A DNA stretch of 34,872 bases from Microcaldota archaeon (GTDB taxonomy: Archaea; Micrarchaeota; Micrarchaeia; Micrarchaeales; Micrarchaeaceae): positions 1-34,872 of the forward strand of contig JAJZYD010000007.1 in assembly GCA_021806095.1 (NCBI GenBank). Reading direction: 5' to 3'. This document shows positions 10,516-19,710 of this stretch, one piece after another. How positions within the stretch are numbered: position 1 is the first letter of the stretch; each line of letters starts with the position of its first letter. The position numbers were made by a program, and so were the translations under genes. Below the pieces are notes generated by a model. The model was not told the origin of the DNA and made no database searches. It saw nothing but the letters and a program-made list of their open reading frames with translations.

Positions 10516-10545
10516 TATAATAACACTAAAAGTAATGTTTTAGAA

Positions 10546-13110
10546 TTATATTTTATTATTATACTCTAAAAATTTTATATTAGCCCTTATTCTTTCTTTA
10601 ACCTGCAACAAACTTAATTTGATGCCATCCCTCATATTTTCCGGCTTATTGAAAAATTTATCAAATTTATCAAGTGAACTTTTATCGGAATATATTCCTA
10701 ATGATTTAACAATTGATGCAAGCACCATGTCTGTAGGCAAGAACATTTTCAATAATTTTTTCCAATTTTTAAACAACCAATTCATGATAATTGATTTTGC
10801 TGAAGGATTTGAAACAAGTGCAGCAAATAGCACCCTAAAATCTTGAATTCTTATCTTATTAGATATACTAAGATCTAATACTTCATTTATAAGAGAAGTA
10901 TCAGAAAACCAACCTAATGCACTAATAGCATAAGCCTTTTCTTGAGGCATTTCTAAATTATTATACATATTTAATAATATATTAAATATTTTTTTATTAT
11001 TTAATGAACGTGCAACTACAGGATACACCACACCTATAAGATTTTGGTCTATTGTAATATTATTATTTATAAAATCGGCAAATAGTTTCTTTGAAAAATT
11101 AATAATTCTTTGATCATTATTAATACCTAAAATAAACATTGCACTGTTTCTTACTAATTTATTCTCTTCTTTTTCATCTTTCTTTGATTCAAATCCTATT
11201 TTATTAATAATTGAATTACAAAATTCGATATTTAATTTATTAGCGTTTATAGCAAAATCTGTACCTTCAGCCATTTTTTTAATCCAATTAAGATGATATA
11301 TGATTGATATATTTGTAGGATAATCAATATCAAATAAATAACTCTTAATAAAATCAAGATAATTATTTATAGGGTATAATCCAGCATGTACTCTCATAAA
11401 TAGATCATTCTCCAATCCATAAGTATCTAAATCAGAAAAATATTTTGAATTTATATAGTCAGCATTACTTTTAAGTAAATCATCATTATATGACACTTGA
11501 TAAAATCCCGCTTGCCCATAATTTAATTTTATAAAGTTACTTTTTATAGGTAAATTCATTATATTGCTCTTCATCATAATTTTATAATCTGCTTTTCCAT
11601 CAAAATAATGTATAGGAATATACCATTTTTCATTTATTTTGTCATTGAGTAATGTAAACCTTTTTTGTTCTAGCATGAATTTTCTTTTATTTTTTGATAC
11701 ATAAAGCATAGGATAACCAGGTTGATCTATCCAGCTTCTAATAAATTTGATAAATTCTCTTTTTCTTTTCGAATCTTTGCTGTACACTTCACTAAGCGCA
11801 TCCCATAAATCATATCGTGTTGCATTGTCATATTCATGTGCTTTCAAGTAGTTATGCAATCCTTTTCTAAAGGTGGATTCACCCATATAGTCTTCAATCA
11901 TCAATAATATACTACCCCCTTTACTATAACTAATTGAGTCAAATATACTAGCAATCTCACCAACTGTTTTAACATGTACATTTATTGGATGTGTATGTTT
12001 TAATGAATCTTCAGAAAAAGCTTCCATAACTTCATCCAAATAATAATTAATATTCATCTTCATCTCTGGAAATATATTATTTACTATTTTATAGGACATA
12101 AAAGTTGCAAAACTTTCATTAAGCCATAAATCATCCCACCATTTCATTGTAACCAAATTACCAAACCACTGATGAACCATTTCATGACATATAACCTCTG
12201 CAATTCTACACTTTCCTGCTTCACTAATATTCTTACTATCAATGAGCAATGCAGTTTCTCTGAATGTTATTGCTCCCCAATTTTCCATTGCACCCACAGC
12301 AAAATCAGGTATACTTATAAGATCAAGCTTTTGTAATGGAAAATTTATATCAAAATAATTCTCAAGTGCTTTTAAGAATTTACTACCATAATTTAATGCC
12401 AAATCAGCATATTTTATTTGTCCTTTCGGAGTAACCACACTCAATTTAATATTTCCAACCATAGATGATATTCTGTCAAATTTTCCAACACCAAAATAAA
12501 GAAGATAACTTGACATTTTTGGTGTTTGATAAAATATTGTTACTTTTCTTCTTTCTTTTTTGCCATTATAATTAATATTTTCAAACTTAATTTCTTTCAC
12601 AGATGTATTAGATATTGCTTCAAAATTGGGATCTGAAATGATAGCTACATTAAATGTTGCTTTAAATTTAGGCTCATCAAAAGATATAAAAGCCATTCTT
12701 GCTGCGGATGATTCAAATTGAGTACTCAATAAATATTCGATTTTGTTATTATATTTATATTTGCTTCTATAAAATCCATATAAGCTGTCTGTATTTTTTC
12801 CATTAAAATTAACATAAATTTCGGCATTTCCCTTTATTTTATCTATGAGTTTTATTGTAATTATTTCTTTTTTATTATCAATTTTAAAATTAGACTTTAT
12901 TGTATTATAATTCTGCTTTACTTCTAGTTTTTTTATTGATAAATCTTTTGCATTAAGAATAATAGTATCGGTTGGTTCATTAATTTTTATTTTTATTGTT
13001 TCATTACAATTAAAAACGAATGTTTTGAGATTTGTATCAAAAACCATATTATAATTAATAGGAATGACGTTGTAACTAAGTTCGCCAATTTCTTTTTGTT
13101 TTATTTTCAT
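10546..13110 (-). CDS. M1 family aminopeptidase (tricorn-interacting factor-like)
   Basis: GAMENWGAITFRE exopeptidase motif and HEMVHQWFGNLVTMKWWDDLWLNESFA zinc site. Confidence 0.96.
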   Translation of the reverse strand: MKIKQKEIGELSYNVIPINYNMVFDTNLKTFVFNCNETIKIKINEPTDTIILNAKDLSIKKLEVKQNYNTIKSNFKIDNKKEIITIKLIDKIKGNAEIYVNFNGKNTDSLYGFYRSKYKYNNKIEYLLSTQFESSAARMAFISFDEPKFKATFNVAIISDPNFEAISNTSVKEIKFENINYNGKKERRKVTIFYQTPKMSSYLLYFGVGKFDRISSMVGNIKLSVVTPKGQIKYADLALNYGSKFLKALENYFDINFPLQKLDLISIPDFAVGAMENWGAITFRETALLIDSKNISEAGKCRIAEVICHEMVHQWFGNLVTMKWWDDLWLNESFATFMSYKIVNNIFPEMKMNINYYLDEVMEAFSEDSLKHTHPINVHVKTVGEIASIFDSISYSKGGSILLMIEDYMGESTFRKGLHNYLKAHEYDNATRYDLWDALSEVYSKDSKRKREFIKFIRSWIDQPGYPMLYVSKNKRKFMLEQKRFTLLNDKINEKWYIPIHYFDGKADYKIMMKSNIMNLPIKSNFIKLNYGQAGFYQVSYNDDLLKSNADYINSKYFSDLDTYGLENDLFMRVHAGLYPINNYLDFIKSYLFDIDYPTNISIIYHLNWIKKMAEGTDFAINANKLNIEFCNSIINKIGFESKKDEKEENKLVRNSAMFILGINNDQRIINFSKKLFADFINNNITIDQNLIGVVYPVVARSLNNKKIFNILLNMYNNLEMPQEKAYAISALGWFSDTSLINEVLDLSISNKIRIQDFRVLFAALVSNPSAKSIIMNWLFKNWKKLLKMFLPTDMVLASIVKSLGIYSDKSSLDKFDKFFNKPENMRDGIKLSLLQVKERIRANIKFLEYNNKI

Positions 13111-13344
13111 ATTCTCATCTTTAATTATTTTGAAATTTTGAATTTGAATCAGATATCATTAAAATTAAATTTATTACACATATAAAATATAGATAATTAT
13201 TAATAAAAATAAATATAAAGATGTATGATAGTATAATTTATATTATTTATTTGTTGTTTAAATATTATATTATAGTAATTATGTTAAAATAATTATGTTA
13301 TAATAATTATTAATAAACATAAAATTTTATAATAGCGTGAAATA

Positions 13345-14496
13345 ATGACTTTGAGAATAGGCTTTATATCTGATGCGGTTTTCCCTTGGCATGTTGGTGG
13401 CTTAGAAAAAACAGAATCTATTGTAGCAAAAGAATTAGTAAAAAATAAAGATTACAAAGTTGAATTTGTGTGCTGCCAGTGGCCAGGAATGCAGAAAAAA
13501 TTTGGATATAACAATATAATGTATAATACAATAATGAAGATTAATAATAAGCAATTTTATAAAAATCAAAAAAGATCAACATTAAATTCAATTAGATACA
13601 CATTGAATATGTTTAAAATTTTTAAATATAAATATGATGTTATAATAGTTAATTTTTTTCCTATATTACACATACCAATAATTAGACTTTATTCAAAGAT
13701 TACTAAAACAAAAATGATTTTGGATGTTGCAGAAATATGGGATAAAAATTATTGGATTGAATATCTTGGAAAATTTTTTGGGGAGATCTCATATAGATAT
13801 ATGAGAATGTCATTAAAAATGGCAGATGCCTATATTATAAACTCCTCTTTGACTGCACAACGGGCAATTGATGAAGGAGTAGATTTTAAAAAAATAGATA
13901 TATTTTCACCTATAATAGATGCAGAATTAATGAATAATATATTAAAAAGTATAAAGAAAAGGAATAAAAAAATTATATATGCCACCAGATTTATAAAAGA
14001 AAAGAGAGTTGATAAGTTTATATATCTCATCGATGCATTCCATAAAAAATATAAAAAAGAAAAGCTCAATGCATTGTTAATTGGAACTGGGCCTGAAGAA
14101 GATAATATTAATGAATTAATAAGTGAATTAAATCTAATGAAAATAATAAAAGTTAGAAAACCTTATTACGATATAAAAGATGTATATAGAGAAATAGCTT
14201 CTTCATACATAACATATATTCCATCTGAAAGAGAAGGATTAAGCGCATTGGCTATAGAAAGTATTGCATTAAATACACCAGTTTTGCTGCCTCCAGAAAC
14301 GCCAATACCAAAAGAGGTAAAAGATATGTGCATAGTTGAATTTGAAGAAAATATGCCTGAATTACTTAGAAAAATATTGAAAAGCAAAAATCCCTCAATC
14401 TTTATTAAAAACAAAGAAAATCTTAACATGTTTATTATTTCAAGAATCAACAAATTTTATAGCAAATTATTCAAAAGATTGCTAGCAAAAGAGTAA
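13345..14496 (+). CDS. Glycosyltransferase, GT4-like
   Basis: GFISDAVFPWHVGGLEK N-terminus and C-terminal SEREGLSALAIESIALNTPVLLP sugar-nucleotide site. Confidence 0.87.
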   Translation: MTLRIGFISDAVFPWHVGGLEKTESIVAKELVKNKDYKVEFVCCQWPGMQKKFGYNNIMYNTIMKINNKQFYKNQKRSTLNSIRYTLNMFKIFKYKYDVIIVNFFPILHIPIIRLYSKITKTKMILDVAEIWDKNYWIEYLGKFFGEISYRYMRMSLKMADAYIINSSLTAQRAIDEGVDFKKIDIFSPIIDAELMNNILKSIKKRNKKIIYATRFIKEKRVDKFIYLIDAFHKKYKKEKLNALLIGTGPEEDNINELISELNLMKIIKVRKPYYDIKDVYREIASSYITYIPSEREGLSALAIESIALNTPVLLPPETPIPKEVKDMCIVEFEENMPELLRKILKSKNPSIFIKNKENLNMFIISRINKFYSKLFKRLLAKE

Positions 14497-14581
14497 ATAA
14501 AATATTAAATAAATTAATAAAATAAAAGTAAGGTTAAATCAAAATCAAAAAGCAGTATTGGGATAAACAATTGATGATATA

Positions 14582-15532
14582 ATGATTGCAGAACTTATAT
14601 ATCCTATTTTATTATCATTGATGCTTGGACTTATACATGGTGTAACACCAGATGAACACACTTGGCCAATAACTTTTAGTTATGCAATAGGAGTCGCAAA
14701 TGAAAAAAAAGGCGCAGAAGCAGGTTTACTTTTTTCAATTGGATTTACTTTACAGAGAGCATTGCTTGCAGAACTTGCTTATCTTGCACTTTTACCTTTT
14801 TTGTTAAATATATCAATTAACGCAGCAATTTATATTGTTGTTGGAATAGTGATGAGTATATCTGGATTTTATGTACTAAAAAAACACATTTATTTTCATT
14901 TTCATAGATTATCGCATTGGATCAATAATTCTTTTCATATGTTAATAGGGTATAATAAAGAGGTAGCAGAAAACGAGCATATCGAAGAACATGATATATT
15001 TGAAAAACACCCTGTTTTAGAAACAAGGAAAGTGCCATTAAAACTTACATTATTGCATGGATTTATAGCTGGATTTGGATTTGGGGCTTTTGCATTAATA
15101 TTATATACAACAATAGTACCTCAAATGCCAAACGCATATATTGCATGGCTACCGGGAGCATTATTTGGAATTGGAACAATGATTATGCAGATATTTTTTG
15201 GTTATATAATTAGCAAATGGATGCATATGAGAAAATATACAACAACACAAATTGAATATATAAGCAGCAAAACTGCGGGGAGAATATTAGCATATGCCGG
15301 ACTAGCTTTTATAATATCTGGATTCATTTTATATGCAATTCCAAAAGTTGCCAATTTTGGAATTATAACTCCTATAAATATTCCAAATCTAAATGTACTT
15401 GATATAGGATTCTTTTTAGTAATAATATCAATAGTAATAGTCGCAATTCCTTCTTATTATTTGGCAGTTAAGGAGAGCAAATACATTAATAACAGGATAA
15501 AGATAAAAAAGAAAAAGAAAATTAAATTATAG
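14582..15532 (+). CDS. Polytopic membrane protein, putative Ni/Co (UreH/NicO/RcnA-like) transporter
   Basis: GLIHGVTPDEHTWPITFSYAIG resembles the HxxxxDH transporter motif; His-rich internal loop (HIYFHFHRLSHWINNSFHM...NEHIEEHDIFEKH). Confidence 0.5.
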   Translation: MIAELIYPILLSLMLGLIHGVTPDEHTWPITFSYAIGVANEKKGAEAGLLFSIGFTLQRALLAELAYLALLPFLLNISINAAIYIVVGIVMSISGFYVLKKHIYFHFHRLSHWINNSFHMLIGYNKEVAENEHIEEHDIFEKHPVLETRKVPLKLTLLHGFIAGFGFGAFALILYTTIVPQMPNAYIAWLPGALFGIGTMIMQIFFGYIISKWMHMRKYTTTQIEYISSKTAGRILAYAGLAFIISGFILYAIPKVANFGIITPINIPNLNVLDIGFFLVIISIVIVAIPSYYLAVKESKYINNRIKIKKKKKIKL

Positions 15533-15556
15533 AAGCTTTTATAAAAGAAATAATAA

Positions 15557-15628
15557 TGGGCTTGCGGAGAATCGAACTCCGGGTCTTCTCTCTGTGAAAG
15601 AGACGTCTTACCATTCGACTACAAGCCC
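15557..15628 (-). tRNA. tRNA-Val (CAC), intronless
   Basis: GGGCTTG/CAAGCCC acceptor, GTC/GAC D stem, TCTCT-TTCACAG-AGAGA anticodon arm (5 perfect pairs), CGGAG-TTCGATT-CTCCG T arm, discriminator A. Confidence 0.9.
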
Positions 15629-15740
15629 TCTTTTTCATTCATACAATTCAAATTTTTAATTAAAATTTGGTATTATAATATTATTAAGAAAGATTTTAAG
15701 TTATTATGATTTATATTTATTAATTTAATAGGATGATCTA

Positions 15741-16307
15741 ATGAAATATTATACGAAAGTAGGAGACAATGGCTCTACAATTCTTCCAAACAATAAAAAA
15801 ATTGACAAAGATAGTGAAATATTAAAAATTGTTGGTGGTATTGATGAACTTAATAGTTTATTGGGAATTGTCAAAACAAATGTAGATGATAAATATATTA
15901 ACGATATTATTAGTGGTATACAAGATAGACTTTTTAATATTGGTGCTGAAATAATAATGCAAAATTCACTTGAACAAAAAGATTTCATTGCAAAAAAGAT
16001 TAGTTTTTCAGAGCAAAACTTAAAAGATTTAGAAGATAAAATTGATGACATTAGTAAAAAAATTCCGGAGCTTAGAAAGTTTGTAATACCTGGAGGTTCA
16101 CAGTCTGCCGCATGGTTGCATTATGCAAGAGCAATAGCAAGAAGAATTGAGAGGAATTTTGTAAGCTTTTCAAAAATAAATAATATTAAATTAAATCCAA
16201 TTATATTAAAATATATGAATAGATTATCTTCATTTCTTTTTGTAGCGGCGCGATATATGAATGAAAAAGAGGGTATTGAGGAAACCTCGCCAACTTATCA
16301 ATCTTAA
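15741..16307 (+). CDS. pduO: ATP:cob(I)alamin adenosyltransferase, PduO type
   Basis: YYTKVGDNGST.., GGIDELNSLLGIVK, FVIPGGSQSAAWLHYARAIARRIER, YMNRLSSFLFVAARYMN. Confidence 0.93.
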   Translation: MKYYTKVGDNGSTILPNNKKIDKDSEILKIVGGIDELNSLLGIVKTNVDDKYINDIISGIQDRLFNIGAEIIMQNSLEQKDFIAKKISFSEQNLKDLEDKIDDISKKIPELRKFVIPGGSQSAAWLHYARAIARRIERNFVSFSKINNIKLNPIILKYMNRLSSFLFVAARYMNEKEGIEETSPTYQS

Positions 16308-16337
16308 CTTATAATTTTCTAATTTTGCTTAAAATTA

Positions 16338-16826
16338 TCAAAAATTAAAATATTCAGTAAACTTTTGCGTTGTTTCCAACCTTTTAGTTCTGCCTGCTTT
16401 TGCTGCTTTTATAAAATCCTTATCTAAAAGCTCTTTAATATATTCATATGCAGAAGTACCAAATGATTTTATAATTATATTCTGCATTATTGGTTCATTC
16501 TTGCTTACATATGCCAGGATTCTTAGTGCTCCTTTTGATATATCTGGGCTTCCTGCAATGCTACTTACATATTTTAAATAATTTTCTTTTACTGTCATAA
16601 CATAGTTATTTCCGAGTTTTGAAATTATTAAAGAACTATCATGTTTATTATAATCATCAATAAGCTCATTTATAATCTGTTCTACACTACCAATAGAAGC
16701 AATTCCAACAATATCTGCAATATTATTAAGACTAAGCGCTCTTCCAGATACAAATAGAGCTGCTTCAATAATTTTTTTAATGTCTTTTGTATCTTCAGCA
16801 TCCATTTTATCACGTGTTTTTTCCAT
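16338..16826 (-). CDS. scpB: Segregation and condensation protein ScpB
   Basis: IKKIIEAALFVSGRALSLNNIADIVG..KGALRILAYVSKNEPIMQ wHTH pattern; near scpA. Confidence 0.85.
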   Translation of the reverse strand: MEKTRDKMDAEDTKDIKKIIEAALFVSGRALSLNNIADIVGIASIGSVEQIINELIDDYNKHDSSLIISKLGNNYVMTVKENYLKYVSSIAGSPDISKGALRILAYVSKNEPIMQNIIIKSFGTSAYEYIKELLDKDFIKAAKAGRTKRLETTQKFTEYFNF

Positions 16827-16889
16827 ATATTTGGTAACTTATCAATATTTTATAATATGATACTTGCTTTTTATTTTCTAAATTATTTG

Positions 16890-17128
16890 CTGACATCCTC
16901 CCACGAATAAATTCTGTGGGGTTCCTCACGGTTTCAAGGTTCATTTCAGTCATTGGCATCATTGCACCATCTGTACTCGTTCCAACGATATACCGCAGGG
17001 TGTGCTAGGACACCCACTACTCTTCCACTGCCTTGCTGCAATGGAATTTGGAGATACTTTTTCATTATGTTCAACGCACCATTTGCATCTGCGTTGAACT
17101 GTTTATTGTATAGTTTGCGTCTATACAA
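16890..17128 (-). pseudogene. C-terminal relic of an IS200/IS605-family TnpB with right-end sequence
   Basis: Fragment YRRKLYNKQFNADANGALNIMKKYLQIPLQQGSGRVVGVLAHPAVYRWNEYRW has the TnpB C-terminal NADxNGAxNI block with an in-frame TGA just upstream. Followed by GAGGAACCCCACAGAATTTATTCGTGGGAGGATGTCAGC, typical of IS605 right ends. Confidence 0.85.
16900..16920 (-). ncRNA. Right-end hairpin, possible remnant of a TnpB-associated reRNA/omegaRNA scaffold
   Basis: CCCACAGAATTTATTCGTGGG inverted repeat with a single bulge, directly 3' of the tnpB relic. Confidence 0.4.
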
Positions 17129-17238
17129 TCACTGCATTAATTTCATTTATTTCACTGCTATACAACATACTTAGTTACAATTAATAAATCTTTACATTTC
17201 GCATTCATCCAACTCTTGAAAGATGGGCTTTCTGTTAT

Positions 17239-17949
17239 TCATTTTGTAATTATTATTTCACCAAAAAATATTTCTTGAATTATTGTTATTTTTGATTGAT
17301 GTGCAAGAAACAACAATGGAATAAACAAATCAATAAGTATATTTTTGTTATTTGATAATTTAATAAAATGATTTGAAAGCTCTTTAAATGTAATCATTTT
17401 TTCTTTATCATAATTTTGATCTATTATTTTCATAATTTGATTTATCTTATTATCTATATCTTCTTTATTTAATTCAATCACCAAAGGTATTAAATTTTCC
17501 TTTGTAATAATTTCTTTATTATCTTTAATTTTCATCGCTTCATCTAATGCCGCCATTAACTCAAATAAAGTTATACGCCTATTTGGCTGTATTCTTACTT
17601 TGTTGATTAACTGTGGCACTGCAGGAATAACTCTTTGAGCCTCTTGTTCTTCTTCAATTTGTTCTGGCTCATTAAATAATTTTAAAGATGTAGATTTCAT
17701 ATAAAGGAGTATAGACGCAGCAAGTATAATATTTGCAGGTACATGCAAATCTAAAGTCTGCATTTTTTTAACAGTATCAATATAATTATCAACAACCTTT
17801 GATATATTTATATCCCATGGATTTATTTTATTTGTCTCAACAAGTTCAATAAGCAGTTCTCGCCATGTTATATTCTTTACAAATTCTTCAAAATTAATCT
17901 GTTTAGAATCAACAATTATATTAGTAGATACATTAGTAATCTCTTTCAT
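17239..17949 (-). CDS. scpA: Segregation and condensation protein ScpA
   Basis: WRELLIELVETNKINPWDINISKVVDNYIDTVKKMQTLDLHVPANIILAASILLYMKSTSLKL is a strong ScpA pattern. Confidence 0.92.
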   Translation of the reverse strand: MKEITNVSTNIIVDSKQINFEEFVKNITWRELLIELVETNKINPWDINISKVVDNYIDTVKKMQTLDLHVPANIILAASILLYMKSTSLKLFNEPEQIEEEQEAQRVIPAVPQLINKVRIQPNRRITLFELMAALDEAMKIKDNKEIITKENLIPLVIELNKEDIDNKINQIMKIIDQNYDKEKMITFKELSNHFIKLSNNKNILIDLFIPLLFLAHQSKITIIQEIFFGEIIITK

Positions 17950-18324
17950 CTATGTCACTGGTTGCCTTAATATATATACTGACGAAAGATATTTATGCTT
18001 AATGATAATAGAGGCAATGATTTGATAAATAGAAGGTATATTTTAATAAATTTATAGAATAATAGTAAATAATATATATTTGACTAAATAATATTAAATA
18101 AATATTATGCAAACATTTCAAACCTAATATATGATAAATATTTAGTATCAAAACATAAAAGTTAGAAAATATGAGAGACAGTATTTTAAAGTAAAAATGA
18201 TTATATAATTAAAATTAGGATTAAGAGCTAAGAAAAAAGATAAATATAATATATAGATTAAAATATATAGATTAATTTATAATTTATATTTAAAATTAAT
18301 AAAAACAATCAATAAAATGTTTAT

Positions 18325-19512
18325 ATGAATGATATGTTATCCGCAAGGATTTTTGGAGAAAATGTTTTACTTAGAATACAAAGTAGATTTAAAAAACCTA
18401 TTATGTATTTACCATCTTCTATAGCAATGACAGAGAAGCATCTTTATTATATTGGCCTTATTAAAACAATTGCAATACCTTATAAGGAGATAACTTCAAT
18501 AAGTATAAAGAAATCATTATTTTATTCACAAGCTATAATTAAAACAACTCAAAAAAAATCAATGAAATTTAGATCTGATAACAAAAGTATACTTGCTCTT
18601 TTTGGATTATTAAGTAATGAATTGCTTCCAGTGAAACCAACTTTCTTTGGTAATACAACAATTTTGACAGATGATGATGCTTACGTTGATAGTAATAAAA
18701 AGAAAAATAAAAATAATATAAGGATTGATAAAAAATCCATACATATTAGAATAAAAGATCCAAAAAAAGGAATAAAAATTCTTACAAATAACAATAACAA
18801 TATCAAAGATAATATTGATGATATTAATAACAAAAAATACAATGTAAGTAATAATATTTTATTTATAGATACAATTAAAACATTATCAATTAAACTTAAA
18901 GCAACAAGTAATAAAATTAATTATAAATTATTTAAAAATAATTTTAATAATAATATTAATATAATTTACAATAATTATGTTAAATTATATCTATTTAATA
19001 TAAAGAATAAAATATTGAATATTGACATTTATAGCAACCAACTCTATTTAAAGAACTTAAAAAATAAATTATTAAATATAGATTTGAAACAAATAAATAC
19101 AATAGCAACAGATTATATTAAGAATATTAAATTGAAAGTTGTAAATCTTAAATATTCATATAATAATATTAGAAGTTTGTTGATGAACAAACAACATACT
19201 GTTATTTTAAGCAATAATAATAAATTTATTTTAAAAAATACTAAATACAAAGGCATTAAAAATATTTCAACTATTTATTCAAATCAAAAAATCGCAAAAA
19301 ATGAAGAACATATGATAATAGATAAAAAAACACAAACATTTACAAACAATAAAAATAGCGATCTTTATAAAAGCATGCATATATTTAATGTTAGAAAAAT
19401 TAGAGAAAACATCAAAAAATTTGATGAATTTAATGATGAATTAAATAGTTATAAATTATTGTTCATAGAAGAAAAAGACAATAATAATTTATGGTTTAAA
19501 AGAGGAAAATAA
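18325..19512 (+). CDS. Hypothetical protein: PH-like N-terminal domain plus long Asn/Lys/Ile-rich C-terminal region
   Basis: 395-codon open frame in extremely AT-rich DNA; N-terminal ~110 aa (LPSSIAMTEKHLYYIGLIKTIAIPYKEITSISIKKSLFYSQAIIKT) looks PH-like. Confidence 0.7.
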   Translation: MNDMLSARIFGENVLLRIQSRFKKPIMYLPSSIAMTEKHLYYIGLIKTIAIPYKEITSISIKKSLFYSQAIIKTTQKKSMKFRSDNKSILALFGLLSNELLPVKPTFFGNTTILTDDDAYVDSNKKKNKNNIRIDKKSIHIRIKDPKKGIKILTNNNNNIKDNIDDINNKKYNVSNNILFIDTIKTLSIKLKATSNKINYKLFKNNFNNNINIIYNNYVKLYLFNIKNKILNIDIYSNQLYLKNLKNKLLNIDLKQINTIATDYIKNIKLKVVNLKYSYNNIRSLLMNKQHTVILSNNNKFILKNTKYKGIKNISTIYSNQKIAKNEEHMIIDKKTQTFTNNKNSDLYKSMHIFNVRKIRENIKKFDEFNDELNSYKLLFIEEKDNNNLWFKRGK

Positions 19513-19710
19513 TCGATTTAAAATTAAGTTTGTATTTATTTTATATTTTATTCTGCTTGTTTATTAAAATTTATTACATTATCAGTATTACTAAATAGCA
19601 TTTTATTTATATTATATATGCATCACATTATAATTTATTAATATATTAATTTGGCATAATATATTAATTAAATATAATTAAAATGGAAGAAAGTAAAATT
19701 AGATGATGAA

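Noticed and set aside
13255-13320. Repeated TAATTATGTTA units upstream of the glycosyltransferase
   Set aside because: Short, imperfect and low complexity; plausible chance similarity in AT-rich DNA.
16953-17174. 73-aa plus-strand ORF over the IS relic
   Set aside because: Antisense of the TnpB fragment, which has recognisable conserved motifs on the minus strand.
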